DNA of 5,703 nucleotides from Rhodoferax sp. (GTDB lineage: Bacteria; Pseudomonadota; Gammaproteobacteria; Burkholderiales; Burkholderiaceae_C), in NCBI GenBank assembly GCA_020048795.1, contig JAIFMA010000197.1, positions 1 through 5,703 on the forward strand. The letters are read 5' to 3'. The translations under genes and the position numbers were made by a program. The notes under the pieces were generated by a model that was given only the letters and a program-made list of their open reading frames with translations, had not been told where the DNA came from and made no database searches. The stretch's first letter is position 1. Every line of letters begins with the position of its first letter. Shown here in pieces: positions 1 to 5,703 of the stretch.

Positions 1-306
1 GAAATGGCGATCAAAGGCATGATGGGCAACATCACCATGGCACGTTCATCGGTGTGGGACGACCAGGTGGTGCGCAGCAAGATGAATCCCGCCCTGATCC
101 AGACACGCGTTTTTGCTGCCAAAAACGGCACACCGGTGGATCGGCCCTACATGAGCGCCGTGGGCGAAGCGCGTGATCTGATTGGTGAGTTGGTCATCGA
201 GTCGATCAACACCAAAGGCACTTCAGCGAAGCTCGATCAGCTGGCCCAGGAAAAAGTCAAACGGGTCAACGAACTGTTGCAGGACAGCGGCGAATACGGC
301 AAATAA
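1..306 (+). CDS. ABC transporter sugar-type solute-binding protein, C-terminal 101 residues (5' end outside window)
   Basis: The reading frame is open from the first base of the window, so the gene starts upstream and only its C-terminus is seen; the ATG at position 4 is an internal codon. The tail resembles family 1 extracellular solute-binding proteins: a V-W-D-D segment at residues 18-21 of the visible part, then a helix with G-E-A-R-D-L-I-G-E-L and a final charged helix ending in a stop at 304-306. In such transporters this protein binds the substrate in the periplasm and delivers it to the permease pair. Two permease genes of the matching carbohydrate class follow 71 bp downstream on the same strand, which supports the assignment. 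The substrate (sugar, polyol or glycerol derivative) cannot be read from this fragment. The family call is fairly secure and the specificity is unknown. Confidence 0.8.
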   Translation, partial: EMAIKGMMGNITMARSSVWDDQVVRSKMNPALIQTRVFAAKNGTPVDRPYMSAVGEARDLIGELVIESINTKGTSAKLDQLAQEKVKRVNELLQDSGEYGK

Positions 307-377
307 GAGCCCTGCCGGACAGCGCGCTTGCCAGGTCAAGAGATTGCTCAACAGAACATTCGCCTAGAAGGCCCGCC

Positions 378-1256
378 ATGATTCAGTCAAGCTTTACCGA
401 ACGGAACTTGCGGATTTTGTTTCCGCTTCCGGCCATTGTTTTTATCGCGTTGCTGATGGTGTTTCCGATTCTCTACACCCTGTACCTGAGCTTTACCAAC
501 TGGAATCTCACCTCGGGAATGGAGCCTTCTTTTGTCGGTCTCAACAGTTACCTGCGCGTGTTTTCCGAACCACGCTTTCTGCAAGCGCTGGGCCGTACCT
601 TCACTTTCACGCTGTTTGCCGTGGCGATTGAGGTCGTGCTGGGTGTGGCCATCGCGCTGATTCTGAACCGCGCTTTTGTCGGCAAGAGTATCGCCAAGCT
701 GTTGCTCCTGCTGCCGCTGGTGGCCACGCCGGTCGCGGTAGGTATCGTCTTCAATCTTTTTTACGACCCGACCATCGGCCTGCTCAATTTCGCACTCAAT
801 TCGCTGGGGCTGCCGCAAGGGCGCTGGGTGTCGAGCGAAAACACCGTGATTGCATCGCTGGTGCTGGTCGATGTCTGGCAGTGGACACCCATGATCACAC
901 TGATCGTGCTGGCCGGCCTGGCCGGGCTGTCGGAAGAGCCGGTTGAAGCGGCGCGCGTGGACGGTGCCAGTGAGTGGCAGATTCTGCGTTATGTCACCAT
1001 CCCGATGGTCATGCCGGTCATTCTGACGGCGATGATTCTGCGCCTGATCGACGCGCTGAAGACTTTTGACATCATCTTTGCGATGACCGGCGGCGGCCCC
1101 GGTTATGCATCGGAGACGCTCAACATCATGGGTTTCAAGTACAGCTTTGAGTATTTCCGCATGGGCCAGTCGTCGGTCATTCTGGTGGCGCTGTTCCTGG
1201 TCGTGCTGCTGTGCAGTCTGGGCATCATGAAACTGCGTGCATCCAGTGAAAGCTAA
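378..1256 (+). CDS. ABC transporter permease, MalF/UgpA type (sugar uptake)
   Basis: This is a 292-residue inner-membrane permease of the carbohydrate ABC importer class. Hydrophobic segments lie at about residues 15-38, 72-97, 105-127, 157-181, 212-228 and 265-286, which fits six membrane helices. The cytoplasmic EAA loop that docks on the ATPase is clear: E190-A-A-R-V-D-G196, followed by the I-P pair at 208-209. A T-G-G-G-P-G-Y stretch at 237-243 is typical of MalF/UgpA-type permeases. The ATG at 378 is preceded by an AGAAGG ribosome-binding site at 366-371 with 6 nt spacing, which fixes the start. The length is normal for the family and the frame is intact. It should pair with the permease encoded 11 bp downstream and receive substrate from the upstream binding protein. 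The substrate cannot be assigned from sequence alone. Confidence 0.93.
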   Translation: MIQSSFTERNLRILFPLPAIVFIALLMVFPILYTLYLSFTNWNLTSGMEPSFVGLNSYLRVFSEPRFLQALGRTFTFTLFAVAIEVVLGVAIALILNRAFVGKSIAKLLLLLPLVATPVAVGIVFNLFYDPTIGLLNFALNSLGLPQGRWVSSENTVIASLVLVDVWQWTPMITLIVLAGLAGLSEEPVEAARVDGASEWQILRYVTIPMVMPVILTAMILRLIDALKTFDIIFAMTGGGPGYASETLNIMGFKYSFEYFRMGQSSVILVALFLVVLLCSLGIMKLRASSES

Positions 1257-1267
1257 AGGCGGCTGCC

Positions 1268-2083
1268 ATGAATAACAAACTCATCACCAACATCCTGTTC
1301 TACCTGCTGGTCCTGTTCATTGCGCTGATCGTGCTGTTTCCCTTCCTGTGGATGCTGACCTCGTCGTTCAAGACCCAGGTGGACATCATTTCCTGGCCAC
1401 CCAAGCTGTTTTTTGAGCCCACGCTGCAGAATTACCGCAAGGTCTTTGAGGAACAGGACTTCCTGAAGTATTTCTTGAACTCGACCATCGTCGGCGCGAT
1501 GGCGGTTGGCCTGTCGTTGCTGCTTGGACTGCCGGCGGCCTACTCAATTTCGCGCTTTGCGCAGAAAAAGCTCGCGCTGTTCATCCTGTTGGCGCGCCTG
1601 ATGCCCGGTATTTCCTTCCTGATGCCCTGGTATATCATTTTTTCGCGCCTGGACTTGATGGACAGTTATGTGGCGCTGATCCTCTCGCACATGCTGATTG
1701 CACTGCCGATTGTGGTCTGGATCATGTCGACCTATTTCAGCACCATTCCACCCGAGCTCGAAGAATCGGCCATGGTTGACGGCGCCACACGACAGATGGC
1801 GTTTTTGAAAATCATCCTGCCCCTGTCGGGCCCGGGCATCATCACGGCAACCACGCTGTCGTTCATCTTTTCCTGGAACAACTTCATGTTCTCCCAAGTG
1901 CTCAGCATGGAGCGGACCAAGACCCTGCCGATTGCCGTCTATAACTTCCTGTCTTATGCCGAAGTTGACTGGGGTGGCGTGATGGCTGCAGCCGTGGCGA
2001 TCATGGCACCGGCCATCGTTCTGACGATGATTTTCCAGAAGTACGTCGTCAAGGGTTTGACCATGGGCGCTGTCAAGGGCTAA
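1268..2083 (+). CDS. ABC transporter permease, MalG/UgpE type (sugar uptake)
   Basis: This is a 271-residue second permease subunit, intact and of normal length. Membrane segments are visible at about residues 9-30, 71-92, 103-125, 136-156, 188-208 and 237-256. The EAA loop reads E166-S-A-M-V-D-G172 and runs to the L-P at 184-185. The C-terminus V-K-G-L-T-M-G-A-V-K-G is the classic ending of MalG-type subunits. The gene starts 11 bp after the first permease, and its AAAGG ribosome-binding site (1255-1259) overlaps the TAA stop of that gene, so translational coupling is likely. The two permeases should form a heterodimeric channel. An ATPase gene often follows in such operons but none is seen here. 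The next coding-like sequence is an unrelated chemotaxis gene fragment, so the operon ends here, or was cut here by a rearrangement. Confidence 0.93.
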   Translation: MNNKLITNILFYLLVLFIALIVLFPFLWMLTSSFKTQVDIISWPPKLFFEPTLQNYRKVFEEQDFLKYFLNSTIVGAMAVGLSLLLGLPAAYSISRFAQKKLALFILLARLMPGISFLMPWYIIFSRLDLMDSYVALILSHMLIALPIVVWIMSTYFSTIPPELEESAMVDGATRQMAFLKIILPLSGPGIITATTLSFIFSWNNFMFSQVLSMERTKTLPIAVYNFLSYAEVDWGGVMAAAVAIMAPAIVLTMIFQKYVVKGLTMGAVKG

Positions 2084-2116
2084 CGCACCCCTATTCAATC
2101 AGCTACCACGTGCGTT
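2082..2116 (+). terminator. Inverted repeat at the end of the permease operon, weak terminator candidate
   Basis: AACGCAC at 2082-2088 and GTGCGTT at 2110-2116 form a perfect 7-bp stem around a 21-nt loop. The left arm overlaps the TAA stop of the second permease. There is no T-tract after the stem and the loop is long, so it is a poor intrinsic terminator. It may instead be a 3'-end stabilising structure or chance. Confidence 0.25.
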
Positions 2117-2137
2117 TCCTGCCAAACCTGTCAGTAA

Positions 2138-2239
2138 TTGCAAAACGCCAGCAGCTCCGAAGAGCTGGCCGCCACCAGTGAAGAGTTGAGTGGCCAGGTG
2201 GAGCAACTGCAGCACATCTTGGCGTTCTTCAAACTTTGA
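2138..2239 (+). pseudogene. Methyl-accepting chemotaxis protein, C-terminal remnant
   Basis: One frame from 2138 to the TGA at 2237-2239 encodes about 33 residues that look like the extreme C-terminus of a methyl-accepting chemotaxis protein. It starts with Q-N-A-S-S-S-E-E-L-A-A-T-S-E-E-L, the glutamate/alanine/serine helix following the second methylation helix, and ends Q-L-Q-H-I-L-A-F-F-K-L, the usual A-F-F-K/R tail. An in-frame TAA lies immediately upstream at 2135-2137 and nothing before it resembles a chemoreceptor, so the ligand-binding, HAMP and signalling domains are missing. There is no start codon or ribosome-binding site, so it is not expressed as a protein. Its abrupt left edge, about 50 bp after the ABC permease stop, marks a probable deletion or rearrangement joint. 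The family assignment rests on a short but very characteristic motif. Confidence 0.75.
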
Positions 2240-2270
2240 CGGCAATGATTCAAGCACAGTCACTGCCTGC

Positions 2271-2350
2271 AGAAAATCGCTATCAGGTGAATAGCTGCAA
2301 GCGCTTTTTCAGAAAGGGCTGGCAGCCAAAAATGTCATTTACATCAAAAT
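2271..2350. repeat. Probable dispersed intergenic repeat of Comamonadaceae type
   Basis: This noncoding block contains a small inverted repeat, GCTAT (2279-2283) and ATAGC (2291-2295) with a 7-nt loop. It is followed by CTGCAAGCGCTTTTTC, then AAGGGCTGGCAGCCAAAAAT, which itself holds the mini-hairpin GGCT/AGCC (2317-2320 and 2324-2327). The order of elements (GATAGC-like dyad, AGCTGC-GCGCTT, AAGGGCTGG..GCCAAAA) matches a short repeat I remember from intergenic regions of Acidovorax, Polaromonas and Rhodoferax. That match is from memory and there is only one copy in this window. The limits are approximate. Confidence 0.45.
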
Positions 2351-2371
2351 CCACCATGCAAGCCAAGTCAA

Positions 2372-3767
2372 TTGCAGACGAGGTGCCATCCAGGCCACAA
2401 GACCCCCTCCGAGCGCACAACAGGTGCGGCACAAGTCCTGTCTTATTCAGGTGGCCATAGTGGTGCCAGTCATGTCACCAGCGTCGGCCTGCTGGAGCGG
2501 TTTTATCGCATCTTTTTGATGGTTTGCGCCATTTTTTTGGTGATTGGCATGCCTTTTGTGTTTCACCGCAAGCTTACCTCGGCCGTGGCCGTGGTGCTGC
2601 TGATGCTGGGCATCGTGGCAGCCATGCGCACCAACCGGCGTGGTCAGCCTGAAAAATACCTGCGCTGGTTTTCCAGCTTCCTTTTTTTTGTTGCTGGTTT
2701 TTTTGCTGTTTGCGGGCTTGCCGCCGGTGACAGCCGTGACGGCGCTGGCCATGACGGTGATGCTGACGGTGGTGGTGAATGCGCGTGCCGGCTGGCTCTT
2801 TGGGGCTGGGTATTTATTGGTGTGGCTGAGCTACATCGTGTTGAGCGCCTTGCAACTGGCACCAGCGCCTTACTTCACTGGCTCAGTCCTGACCAGTTAG
2901 TTCATTGGGCTGGTGATGTTGCCGGTGCCCCAACTGGTGCAAGACCTACGACGCGTGGCCTCGCTGGAACGTGCCGTCACAGAAGCCACAGCCGATGGCA
3001 TTTTGGTGGTCAACACCACCGGCGCAGTGGAGTCGTCCAACCAGCGCTTCATGCAGCAGTGGCAGCTACAGCCGGATGCACTCAGGGTTGGCATTGACTA
3101 GGACGTGCTTAATGCTGCCACGCACCAGTCGACCGACCCAGCGGCTTTTTTAAGCCGGGTGCGTGAGAATGCTGCCGACGCTGCCGGGCGCAGTTTTGAC
3201 ACCCTGAAGTCGATTGTCGCCAGCCTGGCCAAAGCCATGGGTGGTGAGGTCGGGGTCAGCAGCGCGCCCGGTGTGGGCTCAAGGTTCTGGTTTCGGGTGC
3301 CTGCGCTCCGTGCCGTGGGCACGCCAGACACCCGCCAGGCACAACCCGCCAGCCTGATGCCCAGCGATGCCAAGCCGCGTGGGCATGTGCTGGTGGCCGA
3401 GGACAACCTGGTCAATTGCATGGTGATCGAGTCGCTGCTGGCACAGCTTGGGTTGAGGGTCACCATGGTCCACGATGGTTAGCAAGCGGTGGCGGCCACG
3501 CGCACGCTGGCGTTTGACGCGATCCTGATGGACTTGCAAATGCCAGTGCAAGACGGCTACCAGGCCACCGCAGAAATTCGTCAATGGGAAGTTGCGCAGC
3601 AGCGCCCGCGTCTGCCGATTTTGGCGCTGACGGCGGATGCCTTCGAAGAAGACCGCCAGCACTGCGCGGCGATTGGTATGGATGACTTTTTGACCAAGCC
3701 CATTGCCCAAAATGCTCTGGAAGCCGCCTTGACCAGGTGGCTGCCTGTGGCCGATGGGCATTCCTGA
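2372..3767 (+). pseudogene. Hybrid sensor histidine kinase/response regulator with PAS domain, heavily degraded
   Basis: One ancestral gene can be traced through two frames. The first part (clear from about 2474) gives two membrane helices, at 2501-2563 and about 2576-2629. At the T8 run 2682-2689 the frame shifts by +1, and the second frame continues with helices ending near 2890, then a PAS-like sensor segment (2967-3206, with A-D-G-I-L-V-V), a scrap of the histidine-kinase ATPase domain (3210-3300: S-I-V-A-S-L-A...M-G-G-E-V-G-V-S-S...F-W-F-R-V) and a complete receiver domain (3384-3758). The receiver keeps E-D (3399-3404), phospho-acceptor Asp (3531-3533) and Lys in T-K-P (3696-3698). In-frame TAG stops sit at 2898-2900, 3099-3101 and 3480-3482. 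The HisKA domain and the N, G1 and most of the G2 ATPase motifs are absent. The original start is uncertain: TTG at 2372 is the farthest in-frame option and an ATG at 2356 is in another frame. It is not a working kinase. Its former stimulus is unknown. Confidence 0.85.
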
Positions 3768-3768
3768 C

Positions 3769-3780
3769 AGTTGCGCAACT
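3769..3780. repeat. 12-bp perfect palindrome just after the kinase pseudogene
   Basis: AGTTGCGCAACT is its own reverse complement and begins 1 bp after the TGA of the receiver domain. There is no loop and no T-tract, so it is not a standard terminator. It could be a protein-binding dyad or chance. No nearby gene start makes an operator role obvious. Confidence 0.3.
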
Positions 3781-3900
3781 CAGCATCAATAGCGACAGCC
3801 GCGGCCCCCCGCTTTGGTGGCAGCGCCGACAGCTCGATGGCCATGCGTGATATCTTGTAAGGCTGGGCCAGGCGCGGGTGTCCGCCCGGCGATACTCGGC

Positions 3901-4170
3901 TTACTTCCAGCCGGCTTCTTTTTCGCAGGCTTTGCGGGCCTGCGGATTGGCTTTTTCCCAGACCGTGATGGTGCGAGTCTCGTCAGCACCCATTTTGTTA
4001 TTCATGCAGGTGCAATACTTGGTGACCACCTCAAGCTTGGCACCTTCGTCCTTGTTGTCCTTGAGGCACTGGGCTACCCACTTGACATCATCAGAGTCGG
4101 CCAAAGCCGGGCCACAGGCCAGCAACGACACCAAAACGCAAAAGAGACCAGTTTTTAGTTTTGCTTTCAT
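3901..4170 (-). CDS. Small exported four-cysteine protein of unknown function
   Basis: This is an 89-residue protein read right to left. I chose the ATG at 4168-4170 over a GTG at 4240-4242 because it places a textbook export signal at the N-terminus: M-K-A-K-L-K, a hydrophobic core L-F-C-V-L-V-S-L-L-A, then P-A-L-A before D25. Cleavage after A24 would give a 65-residue periplasmic protein. The L-L-A-C19 stretch also fits a lipobox, so a lipoprotein anchored at C19 is an alternative. The mature part has four cysteines, C35, C53, C55 and C82, with a K-Y-C-T-C-M-N-N-K-M core and the end K-A-C-E-K-E-A-G-W-K. Two disulfides are plausible. I recall similar unnamed small proteins in Comamonadaceae but know no function. 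The ribosome-binding site is weak (GGATTGGAT about 6-14 nt upstream). The gene is intact between two wrecked loci and appears monocistronic. I saw no convincing promoter or terminator. Confidence 0.8.
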   Translation of the reverse strand: MKAKLKTGLFCVLVSLLACGPALADSDDVKWVAQCLKDNKDEGAKLEVVTKYCTCMNNKMGADETRTITVWEKANPQARKACEKEAGWK

Positions 4171-4251
4171 CGAAATATCCAATCCAAAGTAGATTTCCAC
4201 AAAAAAAGGTGACACGTCGGAACAATAGGACTTGGTGTTCACCCGCTTGGG

Positions 4252-4275
4252 CGATGAATAACAATTTTTTCATCG
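4252..4275. repeat. Inverted repeat in the divergent intergenic region
   Basis: CGATGAA (4252-4258) and TTCATCG (4269-4275) are perfect 7-bp arms around a 10-bp AT-rich spacer. The dyad lies 82 bp upstream of the small exported protein start, in the region it shares with the transposase remnant reading the other way. The spacing would suit a dimeric regulator or an RNA hairpin. No T-tract follows that would favour a terminator. Confidence 0.35.
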
Positions 4276-4321
4276 TTGCCGGAACCAAATTTATCACAAG
4301 TTAACGACGCTTTTGAGCAGT

Positions 4322-4370
4322 CTGCCCGCCGTAAAACAAACTGCCGGTGGGCAGTGGCTAGGCCTGCCCA
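4322..4370 (+). promoter_or_regulatory. Cluster of mutually exclusive hairpins ahead of the transposase gene
   Basis: A single TGGGCAG-type arm (4346-4354) can pair with any of three CTGCC-type arms: CTGCCCGCC at 4322-4330 (9 pairs, one G-U in RNA), CTGCC at 4341-4345 (5 pairs, 4-nt loop), or CTGCCCA at 4364-4370 (7 perfect pairs, 9-nt loop). The cluster ends about 50 bp before the likely transposase start. It resembles a leader with alternative RNA folds. It may also include part of the left end of the insertion sequence. A regulatory role is inference only. Confidence 0.3.
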
Positions 4371-4422
4371 GTACCCCCAGATAAAGCTGAACTTTTCTGA
4401 GCATCCTGCTTATCCTGCAGGG

Positions 4423-5703
4423 ATGCACCAACAAAACCAGATCAAGCGAACCCTGGCGCAGCCCGAAGCGATCAATATCGTTCGCAGTCAGCTCGCCAGC
4501 AACGTCCACAGAAATCGCTTTCATGATGCACGCGGACATCACCAAATTGGTGGCTGCAACAAAGCACTGCGGGAATTGGAGCGTGCCGGGCACTTCGTCC
4601 TGCCCACCTCGAACATGCCCAAAACCATCAAAAGCCCACGTCGCCTGGAGCTTGCGGTACCCGACCCAGTTGATGTACCCGGGGTTGTTGGTGCCCTACA
4701 AGGGCTGCGCTTGATCAAGGTGGACAGTGTTGATTTGATGTATGCGAACACCCCCAAGGTGCTGGCCCACTGGTAGGCTGCCAACTGCGTTACCTCATCG
4801 ACTCACAACACGGCTGGCTCGGTGGCTTTGCCTTCAGCGCAGCAGCACTCAAGCTGCGTGAGCGTGACCAGTGGATCGGTTGGGACACGGACCAACACCG
4901 CCAGCATCTGCAGCGCATCCTGGGCATGAGCCGCTTTTTGCTGCGTACCTCAGTGCACTGCCACAACCTGGCCTCCACCGTGCTGGGCATGGTGTTGCGC
5001 CAGGTCGACACAGATTTTGAGACCCAGTACGGCTACCGGCCCTGGCTGATAGAGAGTTTTGTCGATACCGAGCACTTCCTGGGCACCTGCTACAAGGCCA
5101 CCAACTGGAGCGCCATTGGCCAAACCCAGGGTCGTGGCCGCCAGGACCGCGCGCACAAAGCAGCCAAGTCCGTCAAAACCATCTACGTTTATGCCATCGA
5201 TGCCCAGTGGCGCGCCAAGATGGGGGTGGCTGAGCCAGTGGGTTTGCAGCCGCTGGAAATCGGCCAAGGGCTGGATGCCGACCAATGGGCCGCACAAGAG
5301 TTTGGCGGTGCCGAGCTCGGCGACAGCCGTCTGGCTGATCGCCTCGTATCAAGCGCCCAGGCACTGGGTGCCATGCCCGGGCGCACGACAAGCCCGATGA
5401 TTCGGCTCTGAACGCGCCAGCCATTCTGGCACCGCACCGCCAGCGCACCGTGCAACGCATGATGGCGCAACCCACCGTGTTGTGCATCCAGGACGGCACT
5501 GACCTGAACTACAACCGTCTGGAGCAGTGCATCGGTCTGGGGGTGCTGAGTAAAAACCAGACCGGTGCCCAAACCCGTGGGCTGCACCTGCATTCAACCT
5601 TTGCGCTCAGTACCGAGGGTTTGCCGCTGGGGGTGTTGAATGCTCAATTCTCGGCACCTCAGCCCAAATCAGAATCCGACACGCGTACGCCGGCGAGCAT
5701 TCC
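4423..5703 (+). pseudogene. IS4-family (Tn5-like) transposase with N-terminal DUF4338/DruA-like domain, frame-disrupted, runs off the window
   Basis: Three successive frames rebuild one protein. Frame A (4423 to about 4740) starts M-H-Q-Q-N-Q and carries a winged-helix-like region, C-N-K-A-L-R-E-L-E-R-A-G-H-F-V-L-P. Frame B (about 4734-5386) carries the core of DUF4338/DruA: Q-L-R-Y-L-I-D-S-Q-H-G-W-L-G-G, I-G-W-D, E-S-F-V-D-T-E-H-F-L-G-T-C-Y-K-A-T-N-W, G-Q-T-Q-G-R-G-R. It continues into the N-terminal DNA-binding part of a Tn5-like transposase (W-A-A-Q-E-F-G-G-A-E-L-G-D). Frame C (about 5387 to the end) gives I-L-A-P-H-R-Q-R-T-V-Q-R-M and C-I-Q-D-G-T-D-L-N-Y, whose first Asp (5492-5494) matches the first catalytic Asp of Tn5-type DDE enzymes. 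The A/B shift, near 4735-4742, fits a 1-nt loss; the B/C joint, near 5384-5389, seems to have lost a short piece around the expected Y-R-F helix. The rest of the catalytic domain is outside the window. It cannot make a full transposase. Confidence 0.85.

Noticed and set aside
387..818. Long minus-strand open frame opposite the first permease
   Set aside because: It is antisense to a clear permease gene, and its low-complexity Q/R/H-rich product has no recognisable domain.
1544..2098. 184-codon minus-strand open frame opposite the second permease
   Set aside because: It is a shadow of the MalG-type gene, rich in H/D/R/Q, without membrane helices or motifs and without a plausible start context.
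2236..2460. Plus-strand open frame of 74 codons after the chemoreceptor remnant
   Set aside because: It runs across the repeat-like block and has no family features. It may include part of the original kinase 5' end, but this cannot be shown.
3098..3466. Minus-strand open frame opposite the kinase receiver region
   Set aside because: The plus strand holds an unmistakable ATPase scrap and receiver domain; the antisense product has no recognisable features.
3489..3767. Stand-alone response regulator starting at ATG 3489
   Set aside because: Starting there would omit the first beta strand and the acidic E-D pair at 3399-3404, so it could not fold as a normal receiver. It is the end of the kinase pseudogene.
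3845..3900. GC-rich hairpin as terminator of the small minus-strand gene
   Set aside because: Only 4-bp stems (GGCG/CGCC or CGGG/CCCG) can be drawn and no T-tract follows on the minus strand.
4276..4422. Extension of the transposase frame upstream to 4276
   Set aside because: The frame is open but the sequence is the hairpin-rich leader with no domain similarity. The ATG at 4423 has a GCAGGG just ahead of it and fits the protein start better.
1..5703. CRISPR array, tRNA or rRNA genes
   Set aside because: No regularly spaced repeats, tRNA cloverleaf or conserved rRNA segments were seen by eye on either strand.

Overview
The window looks like a chromosomal segment from a betaproteobacterium, most likely Burkholderiales/Comamonadaceae (Rhodoferax/Polaromonas-like). 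This rests on moderately high GC, the sequence style of the proteins, and an intergenic block at about 2271-2350 that resembles a dispersed repeat I remember from Comamonadaceae genomes. No marker gene fixes the taxon.

The left third (1-2083) is healthy and coding: the 3' end of a sugar-type ABC transporter solute-binding protein gene, followed by two intact permease genes of the MalF and MalG types. All three are on the + strand, closely spaced and read as one operon. No ATPase gene follows. Instead, about 50 bp after the second permease, the sequence becomes debris.

From 2084 onward there is only one intact gene. In order: the last 33 codons of a methyl-accepting chemotaxis protein; a repeat-like intergenic block; a dead hybrid sensor histidine kinase/response regulator (2372-3767) with a frameshift at a T8 run, three in-frame TAG stops, and an internal deletion that removed the HisKA domain and most of the ATPase domain; then a small intact gene on the - strand (3901-4170) for an exported four-cysteine protein of unknown function. 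Diverging from it is a decayed insertion-sequence gene (4423 to the window end). It encodes a DUF4338/DruA-like domain fused to a Tn5-like (IS4 family) DDE transposase and is spread over three reading frames.

The transporter genes work together: the binding protein captures a substrate, probably a sugar or polyol, in the periplasm, and the two permeases form the membrane channel. The ATPase must be encoded elsewhere or have been lost. The rest of the window looks like a decay zone, and I found no intact undescribed multi-gene system in it. The features most worth following up are the DruA-like/transposase fusion, the possible alternative hairpins in its leader, and the small four-cysteine exported protein.
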